Positions 25,276-34,723 are shown, numbered from the stretch's first letter. The stretch: DNA of 64,000 nucleotides from an uncultured Fibrobacter sp. (GCF_947166265.1 NZ_CAMVDO010000007.1:1-64000), one strand, 5' to 3'. Numbers and translations: made by a program. Notes: a model not told the origin generated them from the sequence alone.

Positions 25276-28200
25276 ATGAAACTTCAATGTGTAAAGTTCT
25301 GTGCGCTCACCGCCCTGGCTACGTTTGGCTTCTGGGGGTGTGGCGATGATCTTGCCATGTCGGAAAATGCGGTTCAAACGTTTACCACGATTGAGTCCCT
25401 GACGGAACTCTGTACCGAAGATATCGATGGCACTATGGTCTTTGAGAAAAGTACGGCCACGATGTATGTGTGTGCGGATGAAGAATGGGTTGCCATGAAA
25501 AATACGGACGAGAACCCTGGCGAGGCTTATAGTAAGTATGTCATGGTGCGCTTCCCGGTGCAGACGTCCAAGGAAACGAATTCCGAAAACATCTACGACG
25601 AAATCTGGAAGAACTTCAAGGGTGGTGAAAATGCCGAACTTATCGTGATGAGCCTTGACGAAAACCTCACTCCGAACGGCAAGGTGTTCTTGCAGGACCT
25701 GTTTGCCTCTGCCAACAAATCCTTCGTGACGATTGAAGAAACGAACAATAAAACGGTGGAATACAAGATTGCCCGCCTAGAAGGTCGTATTGATATGACG
25801 GACTTGACGTCTCCGATTGTCAAGCTCCGCGTAAAGCTGAATCTGACCAATAACGTGCTCGGCGACGATGGTAAATTCGGTTCCAATGCAACGGATGTTA
25901 TCTACAATGCCTATGTGGACTTGTCCGGCGAATCCGATACGGTTGTAATTGACTTCTTGACCGACTACAAGGCCGCCCGCGTAAAGAGCTTGATAGCCGA
26001 CGGCAAAGGAAAAACGGACTTTGTAACTGCAAGTAAGCAGGCCAACCAGGAACTTGCCGATGCCCTCTACTTGGAGAAGGATGGCGAGGATGTATACCCG
26101 ACATTTGAAACATACGTGCCGAATGAAATTGGCTTGGCCGAATACTTCAACAGCGTCGTCTGGGTGATGGCCCTCATTGACCAAAAGGACAAGACTCCGG
26201 GTTTTAACTCGGTCTATAACGCATTCCGCAATGTCTTTGCCGAAAATGGTGACTTCAACAAGGCAATCACGACGACATACGCTGGCGAAGATCGCAGCAT
26301 GTTCTTTGTAGACTACCTCGCTTTGCTTATCGATGCGAACTTCTTCAAGTGGATCCAAATGCAGCATGGCGACTATACTGCTGAAACGAATGTCTGGAGT
26401 GGTACGGATGCCGTCTATTACAAGATTTTGCAGAATGGATTTGTGGAAGCCTATAAGCTTAAAGTCGAAGACGCAAAGGTTTTCAATGATCCGTTTGGCT
26501 ATAGCAGCAAGGTGTATAAGTCTGATGTCGAAGGGGGATATTTCCGTTACTTTGAATATATCGAAAACGAAGAAGTTTGGTATCCTGTAACACTTTGGGC
26601 TGTAGGTGTTGCAACGGTGGAAAAAGTTTGCGATGCTGACGCTGTTAATTCGACCTTCTTCTATAGCTTTGAAGGTCTTGATGAAAATGCCATTTGTGTA
26701 TGCGACAATGGTAAATGCTACTGGCTTGACACCAACGTATGCCTGGGCCGTAGTGAAGGCGATAAGGGATCGGCGTTCATTGACGGGGAAATTCAAGAGT
26801 ATGAGTGTGTCAAAGAGAAATGTAATCTGTCTGATTCTACTGTTTGCAATAATCTTGGACTTGTGCCTGGCATTCCGAGCTCTTCGAACTCTGTTGCATC
26901 CTCTTCTAGCGCTGCAAGTGGCAAGACTCCGGAAGAACAGGCCAACAATCCGGAATCCAAGCTTTACCTCGGTGTGTGCAATGTCGACAACGCTGGCGAA
27001 GAAAAGCTGTTCGACATCAGGAATGCGGAACTAGCCACGGCAACGAGCAAAACAACCCTTGTATGTGATGGCTCCAAATGGAGAAAGAAAGATGGTCATG
27101 ACGAGGAATATGGAATATGTACAAAAACCGTGATGAAAAAGGGAGTCGTCAAGGATGAAAATGGTTCCGCCTGGTACAAATGCGATTACCTTGATAAACA
27201 GGAAAAATACGAATGGATTGCTACTGATTGGCGTGACAAGGATTTAGAAAAGGCTTGCCATTATGGCAATGTCAATGAAAAAGTGGTTACTGAATCCGGT
27301 TATGAATATGTTTGTGAAGAAAATTCTGAATATACAGACAACGACGGTAACCATACCCATGAATGGCGTGAAACGACTGCTGATGAATATTGCGTGGGTG
27401 ACCGCGTCAAGGCTACAGTGCAGAAGCTTGAAGACGAAGACCTCGGCGAATCGACCTTCAACGAAAAGTGTAGCTACCACGGTTCTACCTATGTGAGAAA
27501 CAATACTGCTAGCGGGGCCAAGAAATGGGTGTACTACGGTGATTTCACCAACGAAAGCACAAAAAACAGCGTTTTCTTGTTCTTGAATGGTTATAAGGAT
27601 AATGTAATTTACACTTGTAACGATTGGTACTGTGATTCTGTTTCTGTAGAAGTCGTGCAGGGTGCAATTGCCTCGAATATGCCAGAAGACGAAAAACAGA
27701 AATGGATTAATGTCCTTTGCAACTATGGCGATTACAAGCGTGCTAGTGGCTACGCCGACGGCATCGCCTTTGAAGTCGAAGTGCAACTCTCTGAAGCCGA
27801 AATTAAGAAGACTTATGTCGCAAGCGCTTCTAGAAATGATTGGCACGAACCTACCTTTGAGGATATCTATGGCAAATGCGACGAAGATAAGATGAAAAAT
27901 CAAACCGAAGTAGCTGTTTACGAAGGAATAAAATACAAGTGTAACTACATTTCTGGAGCTTCTTCCAGCGGATACTCTTGGGTTAAAGCAAGCGATTTGG
28001 ATGAAAACGCAACGCTTGGAATTTGCACGAGAAATCGAATGAAAGAAAAAGATGTCGCTATAGTCGGTAACGCATACTATGGATGTCTTTATAATAATAA
28101 CGTAGAAGGAATCCCCGCAAGTTCTTCCTCCACAGATTGGCTAGAAATTGGTGAAAAAGAGTACCTTAACGCCAAGTTTGGTGATTGCGAAACCGATAGA

Positions 28201-28893
28201 GGTGATACTAAAAATATTACAGACATTAAGAGCGAAACCCTCAAGGACGGTGAAAGCCACAGTTTCAAGTGCTCTATAGCTAAAGAAGTCGAAAATGGTA
28301 ATGGTAAGTGGGTTGACGCCTCCACAGACATTGCTCTCGACAAGATTTGCAACAGAGATAACGAAGATGCAACTGTTACCAAAGAAAGCGTAATCTATGT
28401 CTGTGCGTACAAGGATGAATCATCCATGTATCAGTGGATTACTTTTGATGAGTACTGCGAAACTAATGGTGAAAATTTGACTTACGGTGGGTATCATGAC
28501 AATCCGCATAGTTCTTCTAGTATGTCTCACTGTGGCGAAAGTCATGAATGTCAAACGGAAACCGACAAGAAAATCTGCCATGCCGGTACCGAGTCTTTCG
28601 TCAAATTGGATAGCGTGTGGCAATCTGTGGCAGTATATTGCGATAATCATTCTACAGGTTCCGCCTGTGAATTTGTCAATCATGAAGGTAATATACACGA
28701 GTCTACTGTTAAGTATTACGAACAAACGGAATACTACGTAAAAACAGAACAAGGTTATAAGAAAGCAAAAACTGCAGAAGAATATTGCAGCAAAGCGTTT
28801 GGTCCGAATCATGAAGAGCTCTGCGTATTTGAATTTGATGTTTATTCTTATAGCGAAAGTTCCAGTGAATGGATTCTTTTCCGTGAAAACTAA
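25276..28893 (+). CDS. very large Fibrobacter-type lipoprotein
   Basis: 1205 residues from the ATG at 25276 (AGAGGA 8 nt upstream); an ATG three codons earlier is too close to that site. A signal peptide ends in the lipobox FGFWGC. An early Cys-containing motif (LCTEDIDGTMVFEKSTATMYVCADEEWV) is followed by an alpha/beta region (about 80-400) and a short Ser-rich linker near 535-550. From about 550 onward there are repeated short modules built on the theme 'LGxCN/xxYGxC ... Y-x-C-x-x-x-W', each with a Cys pair and a Trp (for example YICDGSKWR-like segments). The repeats suggest many small disulfide-bonded surface domains. Function unknown; strongly expressed if the promoter is real. Confidence 0.8.
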   Translation: MKLQCVKFCALTALATFGFWGCGDDLAMSENAVQTFTTIESLTELCTEDIDGTMVFEKSTATMYVCADEEWVAMKNTDENPGEAYSKYVMVRFPVQTSKETNSENIYDEIWKNFKGGENAELIVMSLDENLTPNGKVFLQDLFASANKSFVTIEETNNKTVEYKIARLEGRIDMTDLTSPIVKLRVKLNLTNNVLGDDGKFGSNATDVIYNAYVDLSGESDTVVIDFLTDYKAARVKSLIADGKGKTDFVTASKQANQELADALYLEKDGEDVYPTFETYVPNEIGLAEYFNSVVWVMALIDQKDKTPGFNSVYNAFRNVFAENGDFNKAITTTYAGEDRSMFFVDYLALLIDANFFKWIQMQHGDYTAETNVWSGTDAVYYKILQNGFVEAYKLKVEDAKVFNDPFGYSSKVYKSDVEGGYFRYFEYIENEEVWYPVTLWAVGVATVEKVCDADAVNSTFFYSFEGLDENAICVCDNGKCYWLDTNVCLGRSEGDKGSAFIDGEIQEYECVKEKCNLSDSTVCNNLGLVPGIPSSSNSVASSSSAASGKTPEEQANNPESKLYLGVCNVDNAGEEKLFDIRNAELATATSKTTLVCDGSKWRKKDGHDEEYGICTKTVMKKGVVKDENGSAWYKCDYLDKQEKYEWIATDWRDKDLEKACHYGNVNEKVVTESGYEYVCEENSEYTDNDGNHTHEWRETTADEYCVGDRVKATVQKLEDEDLGESTFNEKCSYHGSTYVRNNTASGAKKWVYYGDFTNESTKNSVFLFLNGYKDNVIYTCNDWYCDSVSVEVVQGAIASNMPEDEKQKWINVLCNYGDYKRASGYADGIAFEVEVQLSEAEIKKTYVASASRNDWHEPTFEDIYGKCDEDKMKNQTEVAVYEGIKYKCNYISGASSSGYSWVKASDLDENATLGICTRNRMKEKDVAIVGNAYYGCLYNNNVEGIPASSSSTDWLEIGEKEYLNAKFGDCETDRGDTKNITDIKSETLKDGESHSFKCSIAKEVENGNGKWVDASTDIALDKICNRDNEDATVTKESVIYVCAYKDESSMYQWITFDEYCETNGENLTYGGYHDNPHSSSSMSHCGESHECQTETDKKICHAGTESFVKLDSVWQSVAVYCDNHSTGSACEFVNHEGNIHESTVKYYEQTEYYVKTEQGYKKAKTAEEYCSKAFGPNHEELCVFEFDVYSYSESSSEWILFREN

Positions 28894-28923
28894 CCGACCC
28901 GTGGATAGAATTTGTACTAGAAC

Positions 28924-30987
28924 ATGAAAAAACTTACCCTTATACTTGCACTTGCGCAGGCGGCGGTATTATATGCTGCGGAATCTACCCGTTACAAGGA
29001 CCGCATGTTCGAAGTTGAAAAAACTTCGGACGTGGTCTATGCAACGGGTGTTCCTCAGTTGAATAAACTTCACCAGTTGTCAATAACGTTCCTGGCCTTC
29101 GATCAGAATATTTATTTTTATCAAGATGAATCTTCGACGGAGAATGTTAACCTGAAAATGGATATATACACTCCGAAGGACGATAATCAGGTGAAGCGAG
29201 CTGCCGTTATCGTGGTTCACGGTGGGGCGATGATTGGGGGTGCGAAAGACAAGAATAGCAAGATTGTTGCTTACTGCGATTCTTTGGCCGCTCGAGGCTT
29301 TGTTGCGGCCTCCATTGATTACCGCCTTGGCGTTACGGTAACAGGAGAATTTTCGTTAAAAGGCTTGCTTAAAGGTAATACCTACAATCTGGCGGTAGAC
29401 AGTGCCGATTATGCACGGGCTGTCTATCGTGGCGTTCAGGATGTCAATGCCGCAGTTCGTTACATGCGTGCGAATGCAGATAAACTCGGAATCGACTCGA
29501 ACAGAATTTATCTCGTAGGCAACAGCACCGGTGCAATTCTTTCCTTCGAGAACATTTATGCCAACAGCAAGGACGATTTCTTTGATTACCTCGAATACGA
29601 CGGTGTCCCGACTCTCGGCGATCTTAACGATTTCGGCGAGCAAGGCGTGAGTGCTCATGCCAACGGCGGCGTGTTCCTATGGGGAGGCGTTCACGATCCG
29701 AAAATTGTCGCGAACAATCGTATTCCAGTCTTGCTCGTCCATGGAGAAGAAGATTCGACCGTCTTGTTCAAGACGGGGCGCCCCTTGCAGAATTTTTCCC
29801 TGACGGGGACGGGTATTCCGAAGGCTTTTGCAAACAGGTTGCTGATCAACCTTGAAACTCCGACCCTGTACGGAAGCTTTGTCGTCGATTCTACACTGTC
29901 TGCAAGCAACGGCGAAAAGGCTAATCAAGAGACTTATTTCGTAGAAGGTCAAAAACACGAATTCTACGATAACTCGGATTATACGGATAACGTCAAGACG
30001 AAGGTGTTCGATTTTCTTTATAAGCTTGCGACCTCGAATAAGGTTATTTACGATTTCGGTGCGATAACGATTACCGAAGATAACAAGGGAATACGCCATG
30101 CCTCCGTTGACGGAGAATACAATGGCTCCGGTATCGTTTCGGTAGACCGGGAAATTCCGGTGAACGATGTCGTCCTGGAAAGGACCTTCAATACCAGCGG
30201 GTATTCTACGGTCGTGTTGCCTTTCAGTGTCAAGAGCGGCGATGTATCGGGCGCAAAGCAGTTCCTAGATTTCGTCGGCGTTGAACGCAATGCCAAGGGG
30301 AGATGGGTGGTGCAGATGATGCGCGTCTGGTGTGATGAAAAGACCGTGATCGACGATATCGAACAGATGAACATTAGCGATGAAGATAAGGAAATCGCCA
30401 AGGAAGGTTGCCGAAGTGTTTCCGGGGATGACATCGTCCTTTCCGCTTATAAGCCGTATTTTTTACAGATGCAAGGCACGGAACTCACTTTTAGCGGAGC
30501 CGTGACGTTTGAACCGTCGGCAAAAAAGGTTGAAACTGTTGTGGATGATTGGATTTTCCGTGGAACGCTGGCTCCGAGGCGGTGGACTGAAGGTGACGCC
30601 GAACTGGGCTATGCCTACGGATATTCTGCTATCAACAAGGACCGTGTTAAGATCGGCGATTTTGTAAAGGCAGGTAAAAACGCCTACATTAATGCGCTGC
30701 GCTGCTATTTGCTGTATAGCGTCCAAATAATTGACAATGTTCAAGACATGCGCTGGGCTCCCGTGCCGGTAACTGTGAACAATCTCCCGGAGAGCATGGA
30801 GGTCGTGATTGTCGACCGTGTTCACGACGAGGAAAAGACGACCGTCATTGGACGGATCGATACACGCACCGGAGAATTCACTGCGGTACCCAGTTATCGT
30901 GCTTTCGACCTTAAGGGGCGTTCCGTGGGCAAGGGACGTTCTGCGGCGGGAATGTACTTGAAGAAACGGGTTGCCTCTCCAAAATAA
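28924..30987 (+). CDS. secreted alpha/beta-hydrolase esterase with a T9SS-like tail
   Basis: 687 residues with a signal peptide ending near LYAAES. The esterase/lipase core (about 75-370) shows the oxyanion motif VVHGGAMIGGAK, nucleophile GNSTG, acid VHGEEDSTV and histidine EGQKHEFYD. This resembles BD-FAE/acetyl-esterase-type carbohydrate esterases, so removal of acyl groups from plant polysaccharide is plausible. A second beta-rich region (about 385-600) is unassigned. The end, YRAFDLKGRSVGKGRSAAGMYLKK, has the pattern of a type IX secretion C-terminal signal. A 40-residue peptide gene follows 19 nt later. Confidence 0.82.
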   Translation: MKKLTLILALAQAAVLYAAESTRYKDRMFEVEKTSDVVYATGVPQLNKLHQLSITFLAFDQNIYFYQDESSTENVNLKMDIYTPKDDNQVKRAAVIVVHGGAMIGGAKDKNSKIVAYCDSLAARGFVAASIDYRLGVTVTGEFSLKGLLKGNTYNLAVDSADYARAVYRGVQDVNAAVRYMRANADKLGIDSNRIYLVGNSTGAILSFENIYANSKDDFFDYLEYDGVPTLGDLNDFGEQGVSAHANGGVFLWGGVHDPKIVANNRIPVLLVHGEEDSTVLFKTGRPLQNFSLTGTGIPKAFANRLLINLETPTLYGSFVVDSTLSASNGEKANQETYFVEGQKHEFYDNSDYTDNVKTKVFDFLYKLATSNKVIYDFGAITITEDNKGIRHASVDGEYNGSGIVSVDREIPVNDVVLERTFNTSGYSTVVLPFSVKSGDVSGAKQFLDFVGVERNAKGRWVVQMMRVWCDEKTVIDDIEQMNISDEDKEIAKEGCRSVSGDDIVLSAYKPYFLQMQGTELTFSGAVTFEPSAKKVETVVDDWIFRGTLAPRRWTEGDAELGYAYGYSAINKDRVKIGDFVKAGKNAYINALRCYLLYSVQIIDNVQDMRWAPVPVTVNNLPESMEVVIVDRVHDEEKTTVIGRIDTRTGEFTAVPSYRAFDLKGRSVGKGRSAAGMYLKKRVASPK

Positions 30988-31006
30988 CGAAGGGTAAAGG
31001 ATTTTT

Positions 31007-31129
31007 ATGAAAAAAGAGAATGCCAAGAAAAAGGCTTATGCCGCTCCCAAGATGCGTGTTGTAAAGTTAAAGTTCCAGGAAAAACTGTTGCAAGCGTCTT
31101 GCGAGGGTTCGGAATGCAACTTCCAGTAG
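31007..31129 (+). CDS. 40-residue Cys-containing peptide, possible precursor peptide
   Basis: A short gene with a ribosome-binding site (AAAGGA, 6 nt spacer) encodes a very basic leader-like half (MKKENAKKKAYAAPKMRVVK), then LKFQEKLLQASCEGSECNFQ and a stop. The layout, basic N-terminus, A-P-K-M-x-V-V-x-L segment, LLQAS break, then a short tail with two cysteines, recalls families of small Bacteroidota/Fibrobacter peptides and precursor peptides cut after a Gly/Ala-Ser site. No maturase, peptidase or exporter gene is adjacent, so the function is open. It likely shares the esterase transcript. Confidence 0.6.
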   Translation: MKKENAKKKAYAAPKMRVVKLKFQEKLLQASCEGSECNFQ

Positions 31130-31147
31130 TTCAGCTATTGTGAGGAA

Positions 31148-31180
31148 AGGCGTCTGCGTCTCACGACGCAAGGGACGCCT
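31148..31180. terminator. hairpin between convergent genes
   Basis: AGGCGTC (31148-31154) pairs with GACGCCT (31174-31180), with an inner TGCGTC-TCAC-GACGCA stem. There is no T-tract on the plus strand. It separates the peptide gene from the convergent lipoprotein gene. Confidence 0.6.
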
Positions 31181-31207
31181 AAAAAATGAAATTTCTAAAA
31201 TAGCCCG

Positions 31208-32443
31208 TTAATCGCCGGTAGCTACTTCGCCGGGAGTCGGCTTGCCGAGGTACCAGGCGGTGGAATCGAGGCGGTTTTCCCATTGCGCAAGATTGAGCTG
31301 CGTGCTGATGTTGTTCTTGGAACCTGCGCTGGGGATGACGTTCGCGTGTAACGAGTCCGTGTCTGTGGCGTAATACAGTGAATCGAGTGTAGCCCCGTCA
31401 CACTTGAGTACGATGCTCCCCTTCGTATTGGTGATGTCGTTCCAGCTTTCTGTATTGATATGGTTGGGGGGAGTGATGTCCTTGGTGGCATCTCCGATGG
31501 CAATCGCCTGCTGCGGGGCGATTTCGCTGATAGTCAGGGGCAGGTAGCGGATGGAACCTGAACTGGTTGCCCCGATGGAACAGTCGTCCAGAATCAGGGT
31601 GTCGATACTTCCGTTGTAGATTTCAATAAATTCGTATTGCGAAGAGTCGCTCTTGGCGGCTGTCGTGTAGAATTCCGTAATCAGCAGGTCGTTTGCCCTG
31701 GGCTTGCGGTATCCGGCTTTCAGCGGAAGGGTGATTTCGACAAGGCGTTCGTTTGCTGGCGTTACAGACAGCGTTACCTGGCTGCGTAGCGAGTTCAGGG
31801 TCAGGTTCGGTACAGGGCTGTCTTCCGTGAGCAGGAACTTGTCGACGAGCTTATAGATTTCGTTCCCGTCCGAATTGAACAAGGTGATTTGCACGTCGTA
31901 TTCCTTTCCCAGCTTGAGCATGCCGCTCTTGAATACAATGCCGCCGGTGGTTTCTTCCATCGGAATTTCGTAACGGGTCTTGCCGGATTCGAGAGTCATC
32001 AGGCCGCTTGCGATTCCGTTTTCGTTCTTGAGGCCGAGGGGAACATCGACAACGACAAAGCCTACAATCGGGTGCATCTGGATCGAAAGATTGGCGACAG
32101 ACCCTGCCGAGAGCTTGGTTTCGAGTTCGCCGCGCTGCATGAGCGCCCCGTTCGCGTAAATCTTGGCGTCAAAGCGCCAGTTGTCGCTCGGGAAAAGGTC
32201 CATGTTGAAGTGGGGATTGTCGGCAGAGTGCACGTAATGAAGCGTGTCTGCTCCATAGCAGTCGAGTACAAGGCTGTCCAAGAGCGGTGGAGCGCTGTAT
32301 TGCAGGCTGAGCGACACGTTCGTCATTTCGGAGTTGCTTTCGATGGCGTTGGTATCGCTTGATTCGTTTCCGCAGTTCCAGAGGGCGAATGCGCAGAGGA
32401 TGCTTGCGGCGAGGGGTGCGTGTTTTTTCATATTAGGACTCAT
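31208..32443 (-). CDS. lamin-tail-domain lipoprotein
   Basis: 411 residues from the ATG at 32443, which has an ideal GGAGG at 5 nt; a longer in-frame start upstream is less likely. A signal peptide ends in the lipobox FALWNC. The N-terminal half (about 35-260) looks like beta-sandwich domains. The C-terminal part contains a lamin-tail domain (LTD): NDLLITEFYTTAAKSDSSQYEFIEIYN...LDDCSIG...IAPQQAIAIGD and a closing RLDSTAWYLGKPTPGEV. LTDs in bacterial secreted proteins are thought to aid surface attachment or substrate binding. Predicted outer-membrane anchored. Confidence 0.85.
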   Translation of the reverse strand: MSPNMKKHAPLAASILCAFALWNCGNESSDTNAIESNSEMTNVSLSLQYSAPPLLDSLVLDCYGADTLHYVHSADNPHFNMDLFPSDNWRFDAKIYANGALMQRGELETKLSAGSVANLSIQMHPIVGFVVVDVPLGLKNENGIASGLMTLESGKTRYEIPMEETTGGIVFKSGMLKLGKEYDVQITLFNSDGNEIYKLVDKFLLTEDSPVPNLTLNSLRSQVTLSVTPANERLVEITLPLKAGYRKPRANDLLITEFYTTAAKSDSSQYEFIEIYNGSIDTLILDDCSIGATSSGSIRYLPLTISEIAPQQAIAIGDATKDITPPNHINTESWNDITNTKGSIVLKCDGATLDSLYYATDTDSLHANVIPSAGSKNNISTQLNLAQWENRLDSTAWYLGKPTPGEVATGD

Positions 32444-32544
32444 TTTGACCTCCATTGGTTGAGATGTCCTATATGTATACACGTATTTTTCAGGCCGCCA
32501 CTTGGCTTTTTGCTTAATTTTTATAGTAAAATAATTTTTACTAA

Positions 32545-33036
32545 TTAAATCTTTAGCGGCTTTTGTCCATTCTGCTTGCGGTTGCCCTGCAGCTTGGTGG
32601 CGCAGGACTTGTCCTGCCGAAGAATTTTGACTAGTGCACTGGGGGTGAGCCCGAATGCCGCAGCCGCAGCCTTGGTGTCACCATTTTTGGTGGCCATGAT
32701 GTCGAAAACGTGGGCGACGAACAGCGGAAACAGCGCGTTGGATGGTTGCAAGTGTCCGTTGCTCCCCGGAAAGGGCATTTCCGGATTGGCAGGTGTCTCG
32801 CGAATTTGCAAAGCGAGGGCCATTTGCATTCGGTGCAGAGCATGCACCTTATTTTCGTGAGCCGATCTTCCTTCGCACGATTTGATTTCTAAATTGAATT
32901 CACGCAGGGTGAGTAAGACTCCCGTGTTGGTCTTGTTGCGGTGTTGGCCGCCTGGACCAGATCCCTGGAAACCCTTAAGGGTGCAGGCGCGGAGTAGCTC
33001 GTCCAGATTCATCTTTAAGTAGGTATCGCGATGCAT
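32545..33036 (-). CDS. GGQ-domain peptide chain release factor-like protein
   Basis: 163 residues. The catalytic GGQ motif sits in GFQGSGPGGQHRNKTNTGV, followed by the RF-1-type core (SCEGRSAHENKVHALHRM). There is no codon-recognition domain, so it cannot read stop codons like RF1/RF2. The C-terminal 70 residues (FPLFVAHVFDIMATKNGDTKAAAAAFGLTPSALVKILRQD) look like a helix-turn-helix-type basic tail, unlike ArfB's short basic tail. A ribosome-rescue or peptidyl-tRNA hydrolase role is likely. The start at 33036 (TATTTT box 7 nt upstream) is preferred; ATG 33012 is an alternative. The start codon overlaps the divergent gene's start in the palindrome ATGCAT. Confidence 0.8.
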   Translation of the reverse strand: MHRDTYLKMNLDELLRACTLKGFQGSGPGGQHRNKTNTGVLLTLREFNLEIKSCEGRSAHENKVHALHRMQMALALQIRETPANPEMPFPGSNGHLQPSNALFPLFVAHVFDIMATKNGDTKAAAAAFGLTPSALVKILRQDKSCATKLQGNRKQNGQKPLKI

Positions 33037-33750
33037 ATACTGAAAAATACAATTGTTTTGTCTCTTTTGTCGCTCATCCTTTCTGCGATGGTATGCTTGG
33101 GCGGGTGTGCCGGCTCATCGGAAAAGGGAACCTCGGAATCGGCCGAGGTCAAGAATGCGAAGTATCAGGACCGTGAGCAAGACAAGCAGACCATGCTCGA
33201 AAATATGTTCAGGAACTTTATGGCGGCCATTCGTGAAGATACTCCTGCCGAAGTCCTTTACTCCATGCTGACGGATTCGTCCGAGTACTGGCTCGATACC
33301 TTGGAGCGCCATGCCATGACTTATGGTCCTGAAGAATTGGATACATGCCAGTTCTACGAAGTCTATTCCATTTTGCTTTACCGCCTTTACGAGCGTGAAC
33401 ATCTGTGGCTTGTTCCCGAAGACCGAATGCTCTGGTTGTACCTTTCCAAGGCGGGAGTCATCCACAACTTTACCAAGCTGAAACTTGGACCGATGAAGGT
33501 GAAAAATGACCGCGGAAGCATTGGCCTTGCACAAAGCCCCGAAGTACCTATTATGATTTTTGAATGGGACGACAATGCCTGGAAATTGGATTTGACCGAA
33601 ACGGTTCCCCTGATTACCAAGGGCATCGAGGCGACTGCGGTCAAGAAAAGCTGGAGTAACAAGAAACTCGCTCTTTACTGGCTTGATCGCGAATATCACT
33701 TGCAGTATTCGAGGCTTGACGATTCCCTCTGCGAACCGATCGGTTTCTAA
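33031..33750 (+). CDS. lipoprotein upstream of the porU cluster
   Basis: 239 residues. A signal peptide ends in the lipobox CLGGC. The mature protein is mixed helix and strand with no family I recognise (LENMFRNFMAAIREDTPAEVLYSMLTDSS reads as an NTF2-like helical opening). It is divergent from the release-factor-like gene and shares the ATGCAT start palindrome. It is 24 nt ahead of the next gene and in the same direction as porU, so it may belong with it. Confidence 0.75.
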   Translation: MHILKNTIVLSLLSLILSAMVCLGGCAGSSEKGTSESAEVKNAKYQDREQDKQTMLENMFRNFMAAIREDTPAEVLYSMLTDSSEYWLDTLERHAMTYGPEELDTCQFYEVYSILLYRLYEREHLWLVPEDRMLWLYLSKAGVIHNFTKLKLGPMKVKNDRGSIGLAQSPEVPIMIFEWDDNAWKLDLTETVPLITKGIEATAVKKSWSNKKLALYWLDREYHLQYSRLDDSLCEPIGF

Positions 33751-33774
33751 TCAAGTTAGCACTCACGATCTCCT

Positions 33775-34653
33775 ATGAAATTTTTTAACGCCATTGTTTT
33801 TATTTTCGTTCTTGTTGCTTCCGTGTGGGCCGCGCCTTCCAAGACTTCGGGCGGTTATACGGCCGGTTCGGCAAAACTGCTTGGGGCGGTGGAATCCAAG
33901 TCGCCTTTTAGCGGAGACCGCCTGTTTTCGACGCTCGATTCCGTGGGGGGGACCGGCTCCTGGATGGAATGGGACGTGAACGGCGTCAAGGACCCGTCGC
34001 TGATGGGAATTCTGGATCCGATGCTCAAGAGCGCGAACAAGCCTGAAATGGTGTGGGTGATTGTAGAACGCACAAAGCCGCTCGTCGCCGTTCTTTTGCC
34101 CAAGGGCGCAGGTGAAGTCATCCTTTTTTACGAAGTGTCTAAATTTGACGCAAAAGTAGTTCCCTTGAAGGTAAATCCGGTGCTAAGTCCCGAGGTCGTT
34201 TTCCGCGATTATAGGCAGATCTCGGAAACAGAATATGTCCACCGCGATAAGGGTAATCTCAAGATTGTGCTTCTGAAAAACGGGATGCGTTTTTCGTACA
34301 CCAAAAAAGATGAGCAACCCTTGCGTATTGAACCTGGGTATGCGACCAAGTCCATTGCCGAAAAGCGCACGATCTTGCGGGATTACGAGGACTATTTCAA
34401 GTATGAATATTCTCTTATGTTAAGGGCTTTTGTGCAGTCGACGCGAGGTGTCTTTAACTGGCAACCTTGGCACTGGTATATGCCTGAATGGAACTCTAAG
34501 TTTATGATGAAACGCGATGAACTGGAAGCGATTCTGACGAGTGGTCGTGTCCCTTCGATGTGGATTCTTTTCAAGGCGAAAACAGAACGTAACGAGTCCA
34601 TTGTTCTGAGTACGAGTGGAAACGGCTATTGGGAAATGGAAATCAGCTGGTAG
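33775..34653 (+). CDS. secreted protein of unknown family, upstream of porU
   Basis: 292 residues with a clear signal peptide (cleavage near SVWAAPS). No recognisable motif. The mature chain is beta-rich at the start (ERTKPLVAVLLPKGAGEVILFYEV), with a helical hairpin near 200-230 (EKRTILRDYEDYFKYEYSLMLR). It sits between a lipoprotein gene and porU on the same strand, which hints at an envelope or secretion role, though nothing in its sequence proves it. Confidence 0.7.
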   Translation: MKFFNAIVFIFVLVASVWAAPSKTSGGYTAGSAKLLGAVESKSPFSGDRLFSTLDSVGGTGSWMEWDVNGVKDPSLMGILDPMLKSANKPEMVWVIVERTKPLVAVLLPKGAGEVILFYEVSKFDAKVVPLKVNPVLSPEVVFRDYRQISETEYVHRDKGNLKIVLLKNGMRFSYTKKDEQPLRIEPGYATKSIAEKRTILRDYEDYFKYEYSLMLRAFVQSTRGVFNWQPWHWYMPEWNSKFMMKRDELEAILTSGRVPSMWILFKAKTERNESIVLSTSGNGYWEMEISW

Positions 34654-34711
34654 CTGGTAAATCGAGCCCGCTGAACCTTCCTTAAATGAAGGCTTGTCGC
34701 CTGCAATTTAC

Positions 34712-34717
34712 TATTTT
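34712..34717 (+). promoter_or_regulatory. -10 box TATTTT of porU, leaderless type
   Basis: CTATTTTAGCAGT leads straight into the GTG start with a 6-nt spacer and no Shine-Dalgarno sequence. Confidence 0.4.
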
Positions 34718-34723
34718 AGCAGT

